In this document: positions 34,348 through 43,264 of the stretch, piece by piece
Position numbering within the stretch: position 1 is the stretch's first letter
Layout: each line of letters starts with the position of its first letter
Source: Methanocorpusculum petauri
GTDB taxonomy: Archaea > Halobacteriota > Methanomicrobia > Methanomicrobiales > Methanocorpusculaceae
Assembly (NCBI RefSeq): GCF_026891975.1
Contig: NZ_JAPTGB010000004.1
Location: 62,001 to 126,000 of the forward strand
DNA length: 64,000 nt
Direction: 5' to 3'
Made by a program: the position numbers and the translations under genes
Notes under the pieces: model-generated
Told to the model about the DNA's origin: nothing
The model's database searches: none
What the model saw: the letters and a program-made list of their open reading frames with translations, nothing else

Positions 34348-35219
34348 AAAAGCGGGAGCGATACAAAGACCTTGGCATCATCATCCTTTTGCTGTTCATA
34401 GTCTTTGCTCCTGGTATCCTTCTCTTTTTTGCAGACGACGGGCAGATCACAGGAATCAATGAAGATCCGCACAATCCGGGAAATGCCTTAAACCACGACA
34501 TTGGCGGATATGTCTTTGAACCGGTCGAAGAAACTATAACTCCCCTCTACGACGACACCGAGGTTGTTCAGACCGAACTCTGGCAGATGTCACTTCGGGA
34601 TGCTCTCCTCTTTATCGGGCTCGCTCCTTTCACGTACATTCCCCCTTCCGTCTCCAAGATTATTTCCATCCTCTATCTCATATCCGGCCTTGCCTTCCTC
34701 ATCCTCTACGCAAAAATCTCCGAAAAAAACCGTGACCCGGACTCCACCCGTGAACAGATTTATCGCTGGATATGTACTCATCCCGGAAAATCCCAGCAGC
34801 AGATCGCTGACTCTATGAAAATCTCCCGCGGCAGTCTTAAGTATCATCTGAATAAACTACTGAAACAAAAAGAAATTCATCAGATAACCTCTGGAACCTA
34901 TCCGCAGTACTTCTCCAGTTCCAAAAAGTTCTCGGATGAAATGGGGATGCTGCTTACCTTCGTTGCCCGGGACAAGGATCACCAGATTATCCAGAATCTC
35001 TTTGAACACCCGGGGCTCTCCAGAACCCAGCTTGTCGCAGACCTGCATCTCTCTCCTGCCACCATCACATGGAGAATGAAACGGTTTGCAAAAAAGAACC
35101 TTATCATCAGCCATACTCACGGCAAAGAACTGATCTACGAACTGACACCAGAAACAATCGAAAACTATCAGAAAATTCTCACATGGTCTGAACACGATCC
35201 AAACGTTCCTACCACCTGA
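34344..35219 (+). CDS. membrane-anchored regulator with two winged helices, module 1
   Basis: 291 aa. Membrane helix 1 at about residues 10-28, an outside segment of about 55 aa, then one or two membrane helices (LLFIGLAPFTYIPPSVSKIISILYLISGLAFLILYA). The cytoplasmic part has a first winged helix (REQIYRWICTHPGKSQQQIADSMKISRGSLKYHLNKLLKQKEI) and a second (HQIIQNLFEHPGLSRTQLVADLHLSPATITWRMKRF). This is a one-component transmembrane transcription factor. Start overlaps the sensor stop. The most likely target is the inverted repeat upstream (inferred). Homologue: 50951..51781. Confidence 0.82.
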   Translation: MKKRERYKDLGIIILLLFIVFAPGILLFFADDGQITGINEDPHNPGNALNHDIGGYVFEPVEETITPLYDDTEVVQTELWQMSLRDALLFIGLAPFTYIPPSVSKIISILYLISGLAFLILYAKISEKNRDPDSTREQIYRWICTHPGKSQQQIADSMKISRGSLKYHLNKLLKQKEIHQITSGTYPQYFSSSKKFSDEMGMLLTFVARDKDHQIIQNLFEHPGLSRTQLVADLHLSPATITWRMKRFAKKNLIISHTHGKELIYELTPETIENYQKILTWSEHDPNVPTT

Positions 35220-35372
35220 CTCTCCCTCTTTTCAAAAAAAATTTCATCGCACAACCGAATTTTGGATCGCATTTTTCCCCGGTATCTCCGGAGAAACTAT
35301 CTCTCCTTCGCGTCACTTTTTCTCTTATATCCTCACAAACCCAACAGAGATACAACACAAGGAGAACCAGCC

Positions 35373-35591
35373 ATGAAAAAAACCTACCAGCTCGAAAACC
35401 TCGACTGTGCCCACTGCGCCGCCCTCATGGAAACCGGCATCAAAAAAATCAGCGGCGTCACCGACGCCTCCGTCAATTTCATGACCCAGAAGCTTATCAT
35501 CACCGCCGACGACGAACGGTTTGACGAAATCATGCAGGAAGTCAGAAAAACCTGCAAAAAAATCGAACCGGACTGCATCATCCTCGACTAA
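35373..35591 (+). CDS. heavy-metal-associated (HMA) domain metallochaperone
   Basis: 72 aa, a single HMA ferredoxin-like fold. The metal site DCAHCA (CxxC) is near the start: YQLENLDCAHCAALMETGIKKI. Such proteins hand a metal ion to the N-terminal region of a P-type ATPase. ATG at 35373 with AGGAG 8 nt upstream. The ATPase gene follows after 31 nt and lacks its own HMA domain, so this is a split donor/pump pair. Confidence 0.9.
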   Translation: MKKTYQLENLDCAHCAALMETGIKKISGVTDASVNFMTQKLIITADDERFDEIMQEVRKTCKKIEPDCIILD

Positions 35592-35622
35592 CCCCGGCCG
35601 GACACCCAGGGAGGAAAAACAA

Positions 35623-37503
35623 TTGGCAATCGCACTCACCAGAAAACAGAACAGGACCCTGTGGCGAATCATCATCGCCTTTGTCCTCTTCCTCTGCGTC
35701 TTCCTCGTACAGCAGACCGGCCGTATCCCGACCCCTGCCCTGCTGACCGCACTCTACCTCATCCCCTACCTCATAATCGGACATGACGTCCTCCTCCGTG
35801 CCGGAAGAAACATCCTGCACGGAAAAATCTTCGACGAAAACTTCCTCATGACCATCGCCACGATCGGTGCCTTCTGTCTCGGTGAACTCCCCGAAGCAGT
35901 CGCCGTCATGCTCTTCTATCAGGTAGGCGAACTCTTCCAGAGCTACGCCGTAAGCAAATCCCGGAAATCCATCACCGCCCTCATGGACATCCGCCCCGAC
36001 CATGCCACCATCGAGAAGAACGGACAACTCATCGAAGTTGATCCCGAAGAACTCACCACAGGCGATGAGATCATCATCAAACCCGGAGACCGCGTACCCC
36101 TTGACGGCATCGTCCTCTCCGGCACCTCCGCACTCGACACCGCCTCCCTCACCGGAGAATCCCTCCCCCGTACCATCACCGAAGGAGACAAAATCATCAG
36201 CGGCTGCATCAACCTCTCCGGACTCCTCCGCGTCAGAGTTCTCGCACCCTACAAAGAATCAACCGTCGCAAGAATCCTTGACCTCGTCGAAAACGCCGCC
36301 GCCAAAAAAGCAAAAACCGAGAACTTCATCACCACCTTCGCCCGGTACTACACCCCGGCCGTCGTCGGCATCGCCGCAGCCCTTGCCGTACTTCCTCCCC
36401 TCCTCCTCGGCGAACCCTTCACCGACTGGATAAGCCGTGCCCTCATCTTCCTCGTCGTCTCCTGCCCGTGTGCTCTCGTCATCTCCATCCCCTTAAGCTT
36501 CTACGGAGGCATTGGCGGAGCATCACGAAACGGCATCCTCATCAAAGGAGGAAACTACCTCGAAACCCTGGCCGCAACCGGAACAGTAGTCTTCGACAAA
36601 ACCGGTACCCTCACCACAGGAACCTTCCGGGTTACGGAAATTCTTCCGGCGGACGGCTTCACCGCCGACCAGCTCCTCACCTGGGCGGCATCCGCCGAAA
36701 GCTCCAGCACCCATCCGCTTGCCCGCTCCATCCTCGAAGCCTTCGGACAACCCGTTGACCGGACGAAGGTGACCGGCATCATGGAAACAGCAGGCCGGGG
36801 CGTAGCAGCAAACGTAAACGGCGTACCTGTTCTTGCCGGAAACACCAAACTTCTCGCGGGCGCAGGAATCGCCGTCCCCGCCGAAATGCCCGTAGGAACT
36901 GTGATTCACATCGCCGCTGCCGGCAGATATGCCGGCAGCATTCGGTTTGCCGACACCCTCAAACCGCATGCAAAGGACGCCGTTACCGCCCTCAGGCGGA
37001 ACGGCGTCCGCAGCATCACCATGCTCACGGGGGACACAGATGCCGCCGCAGGCAGGATCGCCGCCGAACTCGGCCTTACCTCCTACCGTGCCGGACTCCT
37101 CCCGCAGGATAAAGTCGCCGGTCTTGAAGCGATCATCGCAGAAAATACCGGAACCGGCTCGGTCATCTATGTCGGTGACGGCATCAACGACGCCCCCGTC
37201 CTCTCCCGTGCGGATGTCGGAATTGCCATGGGATCTCTTGGCTCCGACGCCGCAATAGAAGCAGCCGACGTCGTCCTCATGGACGACGACCCGGCAAAAG
37301 TTGCGACCGCCATACAAATCTCCCGCAAAACCTACTGGATCGTCCGGCAGAACATCATCTTCGCACTTGGTGTGAAGTTCATCGTTCTCGCCCTCGCTGC
37401 CGCAGGATTTGCAACCATGTGGGAAGCGGTCTTCGCAGATGTCGGTGTTGCCGTCATTGCCATTCTCAACGCCATGCGGACGCTGCGGTTCGTTGAAAAA
37501 TAA
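35623..37503 (+). CDS. P1B-type heavy-metal ATPase (Zn/Cd/Pb class)
   Basis: 626 aa. The start is the TTG at 35623 with GGGAGG before it; upstream codons lie inside the HMA gene. Motifs: CPC in SCPCALVISIP in the membrane, phosphorylation site DKTGTLTTG, SSSTHPLA, and hinge VGDGINDAPVLSRADVGIAMG. The last helices carry LGVKFIVL and WEAVFADVGVAV, whose Lys and Asp mark the Zn/Cd/Pb export class (ZntA-like). It pumps divalent metals out. It is the second gene of the operon with the metallochaperone. No regulator is adjacent. Confidence 0.92.
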   Translation: MAIALTRKQNRTLWRIIIAFVLFLCVFLVQQTGRIPTPALLTALYLIPYLIIGHDVLLRAGRNILHGKIFDENFLMTIATIGAFCLGELPEAVAVMLFYQVGELFQSYAVSKSRKSITALMDIRPDHATIEKNGQLIEVDPEELTTGDEIIIKPGDRVPLDGIVLSGTSALDTASLTGESLPRTITEGDKIISGCINLSGLLRVRVLAPYKESTVARILDLVENAAAKKAKTENFITTFARYYTPAVVGIAAALAVLPPLLLGEPFTDWISRALIFLVVSCPCALVISIPLSFYGGIGGASRNGILIKGGNYLETLAATGTVVFDKTGTLTTGTFRVTEILPADGFTADQLLTWAASAESSSTHPLARSILEAFGQPVDRTKVTGIMETAGRGVAANVNGVPVLAGNTKLLAGAGIAVPAEMPVGTVIHIAAAGRYAGSIRFADTLKPHAKDAVTALRRNGVRSITMLTGDTDAAAGRIAAELGLTSYRAGLLPQDKVAGLEAIIAENTGTGSVIYVGDGINDAPVLSRADVGIAMGSLGSDAAIEAADVVLMDDDPAKVATAIQISRKTYWIVRQNIIFALGVKFIVLALAAAGFATMWEAVFADVGVAVIAILNAMRTLRFVEK

Positions 37504-37720
37504 TTTTTTTTGGATGCGGAACGTTATGATGCCGAGAAAAAATTTCATTGGTTTTTTTAGAAAAAAAATTTCTGGAAAAATCTGATGGCGGTTTTTTTCA
37601 TCCGGCCCATTCGCCACTCACCCATCAACAGTTTCCAGAAAAAAATCCGACTAAATCATTTCATCCCATCACACCGCGAAGTACTTCCGCAGCATCCGCT
37701 CCTCCGGAAAAAAAGAAAAG

Positions 37721-39064
37721 TTACAGAGTGCAGTAGGTCACCAGCTTGCGGATCAGATTATCCACCTGAACCTCGGCAAGGCCAATGTATGCATCCGGAT
37801 TCAGCAGATTCACCAGCTCCTCCGCGGACACATACTTCACCACATCCTGTTTTGCCGAAAGAATTTCCGCCAGCGGTTTTCCTGCCGCAAGCGCCTCCAT
37901 ACTGCTCTCGCGGATAATCTCGTGGGCATCCTGCCGCGGCATACCGCGGCGGGTCAGCTCGATCATCACGGACTCCGCGAGATTGATGCCGTGCAGCATC
38001 AGAAGATTCCGGCGGACATTCTCCTCTTTGATCACCAGATTTTCCAGAACATTTGTCATCAGCTTCAGACAGTGATCGCAGAGAATTGTTGCCTCGGGGA
38101 ACGTGATTCTTTCGCAGGAAGAGTTCGTCAGATCCCGCTCGTCCCAGAGCGTGTTGTTCAGCAGTGCCGGTTCCACCATCGCCCGGACAATCCGGGAAAG
38201 ACCGCCGACCTGTTCACTCTTGATCGGATTTCTCTTATGCGGCATCGTGGATGATCCCACCTGTTTCTTCCCGAACGCTTCCTCCACTTCGCCGATCTCG
38301 GTTCGCTGCAGCGACCGGATTTCAATACCAATCTTATCCAGTGTGGTTGCAATGTTTGCCAGCATGAAGATGTACTCCGCATACCGGTCACGGGCGATGA
38401 CCTGACTGGATACATCGACCGATCCGATCTCCAGATACTTCATCATCGCGGCCTGTACTTCGATGCCGTGGTCGCCCATTGCGGCCATGGTACCGACAGC
38501 TCCTGTCATCTGGCCGACCACCACGCGGGGACGAATCTCCCGCAGACGGTCAATGTGGCGGGCGACTTCCGATGCCCAGATTGCAAACCGCAGACCATAG
38601 GTTGTAGGAACTCCCTGCTGGCCGTGGGTTCGTGAAGCACAGACGAGGCTCTTTGTCGCACCCGCACGATCCAGCAGAACGGTAACGAGGGCAACCAGTT
38701 TCTTTTCCAGCGTGTCAAATGCATCCTTCAGTTGCAGGCCGGTTGCGGTGTCCAGAATATCATTCGAGGTTGCACCGTAGTGAATCCAGCGTCCGGCATC
38801 ACCGCAGACTTCGGAGATTGCTTTGATCATCGCCATGGTGTCATGGTTGATCTCGGCTTCGATCTCTTTTGCCCGCACGAGGGATGCGGAGAGAGCGTTC
38901 TGCTCAATGACTTTTGCATCGTCAGCTGGGATCATCCCGATCTCTGCCTCAGCATGGGCAAGTGCAATCTCTGCACGGACAAGACAGGTAAAACGATGCT
39001 CTTCACTCCAGATGCTGCGCATCTCCGGAGTGCCATACCGGTAATCGATCGGATGAATAGCCAT
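37721..39064 (-). CDS. purB: adenylosuccinate lyase
   Basis: 447 aa. It cleaves SAICAR to AICAR and adenylosuccinate to AMP in purine synthesis. Family signatures: IKAISEVCGDAGRWIHYGATSNDILDTATGLQL with the catalytic His, SRTHGQQGVPTTYG, and GSSTMPHKRNPIKSEQ, the fumarase/ASL superfamily loop with the catalytic Ser. Full length. It converges on the metal ATPase gene, with poly-T/A sequence between. Confidence 0.96.
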   Translation of the reverse strand: MAIHPIDYRYGTPEMRSIWSEEHRFTCLVRAEIALAHAEAEIGMIPADDAKVIEQNALSASLVRAKEIEAEINHDTMAMIKAISEVCGDAGRWIHYGATSNDILDTATGLQLKDAFDTLEKKLVALVTVLLDRAGATKSLVCASRTHGQQGVPTTYGLRFAIWASEVARHIDRLREIRPRVVVGQMTGAVGTMAAMGDHGIEVQAAMMKYLEIGSVDVSSQVIARDRYAEYIFMLANIATTLDKIGIEIRSLQRTEIGEVEEAFGKKQVGSSTMPHKRNPIKSEQVGGLSRIVRAMVEPALLNNTLWDERDLTNSSCERITFPEATILCDHCLKLMTNVLENLVIKEENVRRNLLMLHGINLAESVMIELTRRGMPRQDAHEIIRESSMEALAAGKPLAEILSAKQDVVKYVSAEELVNLLNPDAYIGLAEVQVDNLIRKLVTYCTL

Positions 39065-39141
39065 AACTGAGAAAAGTATTGGTGCTGGGGAGATATGAAA
39101 GGTCTTACTTGAACAGTGTTATGACCCTGGGAGATGCGGTG

Positions 39142-39489
39142 TCATTTCTTCTCCGAACTTTCGGAAATTATCTTCAGAAGGGAATATGCAGGTGGTATAT
39201 CGTTTGTTGCAGTAACCCAGACTGTCTCCAGATCAACCCGGTAGTATTGGTGCGCAAGAAGGTTTCGCATACCTTTCATATTTGCAATTGGAATGTCAGG
39301 GTGGTTTTGCAGGAATTCGCCGGATAAGTTTCCGGCAGCTTCTCCGATGACTTCAAGAGGTCTGATTATTGCATCCTGATATGTAGTACTGTTTTCGAAT
39401 TCCCCGTAAGAGATGGAGGTGGTGAGTTTGAGAATCTTCTCACATTCATAGAGGATGTGACTGACGAGAACTGCATCCGGAAGTTTCAT
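39142..39489 (-). CDS. HepT-like toxin (DUF86) of HepT/MNT pair
   Basis: 115 aa, all helical. The RNase signature RNLLAHQYY fits the HEPN RX4-6H motif (Rx4HxY). Other HEPN hints: ILYECEKILKL and VIGEAAGNLSGEF. HepT toxins cut or inactivate RNA unless modified by the partner. Start ATG at 39489, 2 nt downstream of the nucleotidyltransferase stop, so both come from one transcript. Confidence 0.88.
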   Translation of the reverse strand: MKLPDAVLVSHILYECEKILKLTTSISYGEFENSTTYQDAIIRPLEVIGEAAGNLSGEFLQNHPDIPIANMKGMRNLLAHQYYRVDLETVWVTATNDIPPAYSLLKIISESSEKK

Positions 39490-39491
39490 GC

Positions 39492-39815
39492 TCAGGTCTC
39501 CGCTGATCCGCAGATAATCGCATCCGCACGAATGTACGGTTCAAGAAATGGAGATATATATTTCATGGAGACCATATCTACCTTTCGTCCCAGCAGATTT
39601 TCAAGATACTGCATGAGGGGGATAATGTCATTCATGCCGCCGCGTCCTTTCTCAAACAAGTATAAGATATCAATATCCGAATCCGGGCGGTCCTCGCTCC
39701 GAGAAACTGATCCAAAAATACCTATTTTTTCGATACCGAAACGTTTCCGTATCTCAGGCAGATTTTCCTCCAGTTTTTGGAGGACGGTGTCCTTGATACT
39801 GGTGTATTCCGGCAT
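39492..39815 (-). CDS. MNT-type nucleotidyltransferase antitoxin
   Basis: 107 aa. The minimal nucleotidyltransferase motif is complete: GIFGSVSRSEDRPDSDIDILYLF, that is GSx10-12DxD. MNT antitoxins block HepT, in known cases by AMPylating the toxin Tyr. Only the DIDIL pair and the later VDMVSM acidic residue are needed. First gene of the pair. It sits between purB and an RHH/coiled-coil gene in an accessory patch. Confidence 0.88.
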   Translation of the reverse strand: MPEYTSIKDTVLQKLEENLPEIRKRFGIEKIGIFGSVSRSEDRPDSDIDILYLFEKGRGGMNDIIPLMQYLENLLGRKVDMVSMKYISPFLEPYIRADAIICGSAET

Positions 39816-39897
39816 TGGTTCTCTTGGTACTATTCTTGTCTTGTGAGACTATTAGATTTTTGCCGGAAGTACAGAAATGCCTATGTCCTCTTACCCT

Positions 39898-40260
39898 TTA
39901 AGGGGATTCATCTATCTGTGTGTTCCTGTCTTTCAGGAGTGTTTTGATGATGGCATCCTGCTGTTCGATGCGTTCCTGCAGGAGCCGGATGCGGGCGTCT
40001 TTTTCTTCGATAAGTCTGTTGAGATCATTCAGACGTTCGTCGGAGTGTTTCTGGGATGAGCGCAGCATCTCCAGCTGTTGTTGGAGTTCGCTGGGTTTTC
40101 CTTCGACCGACATCCAGTAATCCAGTGCATCCCGGACGAAGTCAATTTTTTTGCCGCCGTGTTCATCCATATATTTGTAAAAATTCAGAATATATTCTGA
40201 TCCCAGACGGAAGTTCAGTTTTTCAGGCGGATATTTCTTACGAGTTTCCCCTTCCATCAT
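39898..40260 (-). CDS. coiled-coil protein with RHH-like N-terminus, second copy
   Basis: About 120 aa. Residues 10-50 (YPPEKLNFRLGSEYILNFYKYMDEHGGKKIDFVRDALDYW) look like a ribbon-helix-helix-type DNA-binding start. Residues 55-115 form a coiled coil (ELQQQLEMLRSSQKHSDERLNDLNRLIEEKDARIRLLQERIEQQ). Same architecture as 9053..9442, with little identity. An imperfect inverted repeat lies just upstream and may be its operator. Confidence 0.65.
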   Translation of the reverse strand: MMEGETRKKYPPEKLNFRLGSEYILNFYKYMDEHGGKKIDFVRDALDYWMSVEGKPSELQQQLEMLRSSQKHSDERLNDLNRLIEEKDARIRLLQERIEQQDAIIKTLLKDRNTQIDESP

Positions 40261-40300
40261 TTGATCATGTACTCATTTAGAACAGGAATCTATATCTCTG

Positions 40301-40355
40301 TGGGTATCTAATAGATGATCTATTTGGGGGTCAAAATACACTTATTAGACACCCA
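40301..40355. promoter_or_regulatory. inverted repeat, possible operator of the RHH gene
   Basis: TGGGTATCTAATA at 40301..40313 and TATTAGACACCCA at 40343..40355 are reverse complements at 12 of 13 positions. They lie between the RHH gene (start 40260) and the divergent glycosyltransferase (start 40379). Confidence 0.6.
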
Positions 40356-40378
40356 AATTGATTTAGTGATGTATCAAT

Positions 40379-41134
40379 ATGGCGGGTAATATTTTGGAAT
40401 TAAGAAATAACCCTGTTCTCAGTGTAGTTATTCCTGTATATAATGATGCAAATGGACTGAGAAGTGCTATTCTGGCATCTCTTACAGTACTGGAAAGTAT
40501 TGGCATTCCATTTGAAATTCTCATTGTAGCGGATGCAAGTACTGATGATACCCGGAAAGTTGCAGAAGAGTTTGTTCTTGTTGATTCCCGAATCATTCTG
40601 GATCACAGCGATGTCAGGAGAGGAAAGGGAGGTGCTTTGATGGATGCACTTTGTAAATCACATGGGGAGATTTTTTGTTTTTATGATGTGGATCTGTCCA
40701 CAGATTTAGCGCATTTATGTGACTTTATCGAAAAAGTCTATACAGGTGCTGATATTGTAATTGGGTCACGTACGCTCCCCGGTAGTTCAGTTATGCGTTG
40801 CAGAGATCGTGATCTTACCAGCAAGGGATTCAATGGTTTAGTTCGTCTACTTTTGGGAAGTCAAATTCAGGACCATCAGTGCGGTTTCAAATCATTTCGG
40901 AAAGATCGGTTAATGGAACTGGCACCTTACATTCATACCCGTGACTGGCTTTGGGATACGGAAGTTTTGGTACTTGCACAACAATGTGGATATCGTATTT
41001 TTGAGTTCCCTGTTACCTGGAGGCAAGGGGATAATACCTGTCTAAAGATAAGCGACATTTTTTCGATGGGGTTAGGGATTATCCAGCTGACTTGGCGTAT
41101 TCGTGTAATGCATGACTATCCAAACTTTGCGTAA
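40379..41134 (+). CDS. dolichyl-phosphate-sugar-synthase-type GT2
   Basis: 251 aa. N-terminal GT-A fold: LSVVIPVYNDANGLRSAIL, VADASTDDT and CFYDVDLSTDLAH with the DxD metal site, then IVIGSRTLPGSSV and the acceptor motif QCGFKSFRKD. No C-terminal membrane helices, so it is of the dolichyl-phosphate glucosyl/mannosyl transferase type (ALG5/DPM1-like). It would make a lipid-linked sugar donor for the membrane transferase encoded next, 14 nt downstream. Confidence 0.88.
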   Translation: MAGNILELRNNPVLSVVIPVYNDANGLRSAILASLTVLESIGIPFEILIVADASTDDTRKVAEEFVLVDSRIILDHSDVRRGKGGALMDALCKSHGEIFCFYDVDLSTDLAHLCDFIEKVYTGADIVIGSRTLPGSSVMRCRDRDLTSKGFNGLVRLLLGSQIQDHQCGFKSFRKDRLMELAPYIHTRDWLWDTEVLVLAQQCGYRIFEFPVTWRQGDNTCLKISDIFSMGLGIIQLTWRIRVMHDYPNFA

Positions 41135-41148
41135 TATTGGTGGAAATT

Positions 41149-42669
41149 ATGAACAACTTAATTGATGAATTAAAACAAATAACGCATTTGCAGAAATATA
41201 CAATCATTTACTATGTTCTTTTGCCGGTAACTCTGTGCCTCTTATTTGGTTCACTTGCCTTCAGTGACGATCTTTGGCTTGATGAAATTTATACCATAAC
41301 TGAAATCCATCTGGAATCCTGGGAAATATGGACTATTTTTGCAACAGAATCGCACCCCCCACTCTATATATATCTGTTAAAACTGTTTTGCACTGTATTC
41401 GGAGGTAGTATTCTGGCAATGAAATTTTTCTCTGTTTTGGGATGTCTTGCGACTATGTTACTTGGGGCATTTCCAATTAAAAGAGCATTTGGGGATAAAA
41501 CAGCCTTATGGTTCATGTTTCTTTGCCTCACCATGCCCTTCATGCTGCACTATTCCATTGAAATTCGCATGTACTCATGGGCAATTTTCTTTGTCACTGC
41601 AACAATGATTTATGCAGTTCTCATACTTCAGACGAATAAACCTATAGACTGGGGTTTATACTTTGTTTTTGGGTTATTAGGGGCGTATACCCACTATTAT
41701 GCACTTATGACCATTGCTATAATCCATCTTCTTCTTGGGTTTTACCTCTGGTTCACCTCTCGAAAAAATTGTATCCCCTGGCTCATAATTTCAGGACTCT
41801 TGATCATTAGCTACCTTCCATGGGTTATGAATCTCTTATCTCAAGTTTCACGGGTAAGTGAGGGATTTTGGATTGCGCCTCTTTCATTCATGGACATTAT
41901 CGTAATGCCTGCATCAATGTTTTATATGGGAAGTATCTTCCCAAGTATAGTTCTCCTTGCAATTCTGACAATATTTGGTTGTGCAATGCTCTATAGAATC
42001 CTTCGTACCTCACCAAAGGGATTCCCTGAAAAAATAGCACTGGCATGTATCATTGTGCCTTTAGTCGTTTATGCGATGTTCATCATATTTTCGATAACCA
42101 TACAGCCAATCATCCAAACCAGATATCTTATGGTTATGGCAGGACTGGGTATGTTATTTCTTGCAATTTGCCTTTCAAGCATACAGTCAAAAAAACTTCT
42201 TACTGTATTTTGTGCCCTCATGATGGTTACAACTCTTATAACATATGGAATCACCTACAGTACTGAATACCCAACTGATGGTGACTCCTTGACCATAATG
42301 AGTAAAAAACTCTCACAAAATATTTCTGATGACTGTATCCTATTATATACAGAAGGACATGCATATGGGGTTTTATCATATTATCTGCCAAATATCACTC
42401 ACTGGATGCTTGTAGATGATGAGGAAATAGCAGATATTCGTTCATCCCATACCGGAAAGTTCAATGGATTCATTGTTGGAGTTGATGATGTGTACGCAGT
42501 GTCAGATTCAGGGAAGGACATGCGTCTCATAACATTTGGGGCTACTGAACTTCCTGATCTGATCACTGATAATTTCAACGTCGTAGAAGAAAGGCGCTAT
42601 ACTTCAACCTCATCAATATATCCAGTCTGGTGTGTCTCCTCAATAGAAAGACTACCAGTCTCATCATAA
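41149..42669 (+). CDS. membrane glycosyltransferase, PMT/ArnT (GT39/83)-like
   Basis: 506 aa with about 11-12 hydrophobic segments. The first outside loop has DDLWLDEIYTITE, the acidic DE motif of lipid-sugar-using GT-C enzymes, followed by ESHPPLYIYLLKLF, also typical. A C-terminal outside domain of about 110 aa follows the last helix. It would transfer a sugar from a lipid-phosphate donor to protein or glycan outside. Start ATG at 41149 with GGTGG upstream. Partner of the GT2 gene. A/T-rich codon use. Confidence 0.78.
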   Translation: MNNLIDELKQITHLQKYTIIYYVLLPVTLCLLFGSLAFSDDLWLDEIYTITEIHLESWEIWTIFATESHPPLYIYLLKLFCTVFGGSILAMKFFSVLGCLATMLLGAFPIKRAFGDKTALWFMFLCLTMPFMLHYSIEIRMYSWAIFFVTATMIYAVLILQTNKPIDWGLYFVFGLLGAYTHYYALMTIAIIHLLLGFYLWFTSRKNCIPWLIISGLLIISYLPWVMNLLSQVSRVSEGFWIAPLSFMDIIVMPASMFYMGSIFPSIVLLAILTIFGCAMLYRILRTSPKGFPEKIALACIIVPLVVYAMFIIFSITIQPIIQTRYLMVMAGLGMLFLAICLSSIQSKKLLTVFCALMMVTTLITYGITYSTEYPTDGDSLTIMSKKLSQNISDDCILLYTEGHAYGVLSYYLPNITHWMLVDDEEIADIRSSHTGKFNGFIVGVDDVYAVSDSGKDMRLITFGATELPDLITDNFNVVEERRYTSTSSIYPVWCVSSIERLPVSS

Positions 42670-42730
42670 AAAAGAGATCATCTCCTCAATCTTTTGGAAC
42701 AATACAGCTGAACATATCTTACATTAAAAA

Positions 42731-42952
42731 TCCCTTTTCCTTGAATGCAGTTGTCTTGAATGTCCTGATATTTTCAGCCGCCTTTACACCTTCTCCATCT
42801 CTCTCCCTGACATAAATCCCTATTACCAATGCATCCCAACAGATGAATTGCAAAAACCGAAAGTTTCCCGCGCCCTGCACACCATCATGACACCAGGATA
42901 TATCTCAAAAATTGCCGACCATCTTCTCAAAAAATCCGTATCCTCTTCCTGA
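42731..42952 (+). pseudogene. 3' fragment of an unrecognised gene
   Basis: A reading frame with no usable start reads CPDIFSRLYTFSISLPDINPYYQCIPTD, then KVSRALHTIMTPGYISKIADHLLKKSVSSS, then a stop at 42950. The residue use looks like real protein, with no known family recognised. A stop lies just upstream of the fragment. I read it as the truncated end of a lost gene. Confidence 0.45.
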
Positions 42953-43113
42953 ACAGTCCTCATTGAAGGATCGAAATGATGCGGAAAAACATGGAGACCG
43001 CAACATCGCATATGCATCCCTGAAATGACCGATCATTACTTAGGGTACAAGAACTGATAAATATCTATATACTCTTTCAAAATAGATCGGAAGAGAACGA
43101 TTCGAGGTGAAAA

Positions 43114-43260
43114 ATGGCCAAAAAAATAGACATCGGTCTGGATTTACACGGGCAGGATGCTCTTGACTTCTTTGAGTACATGGAACATCCCACATATACT
43201 CCTGCGGCTCATGAATGTATGAAAGCAGCTCTGGCTCTCCCGGGTCGAAAAACCGAATAA
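43114..43260 (+). CDS. small protein preceding GNAT, antitoxin candidate
   Basis: 48 aa, MAKKIDIGLDLHGQDALDFF ... HECMKAALALPGRKTE. It has a perfect ribosome site (GAGGTGA, 3 nt before ATG) and a TATA-like CTATATACTC about 45 nt upstream. It ends 4 nt before the start of the acetyltransferase gene, the layout of a TacA-TacT-type pair. It is shorter than standard antitoxins, and I see no ribbon-helix-helix. Its role is inferred from position. Confidence 0.6.
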   Translation: MAKKIDIGLDLHGQDALDFFEYMEHPTYTPAAHECMKAALALPGRKTE

Positions 43261-43264
43261 TCTC

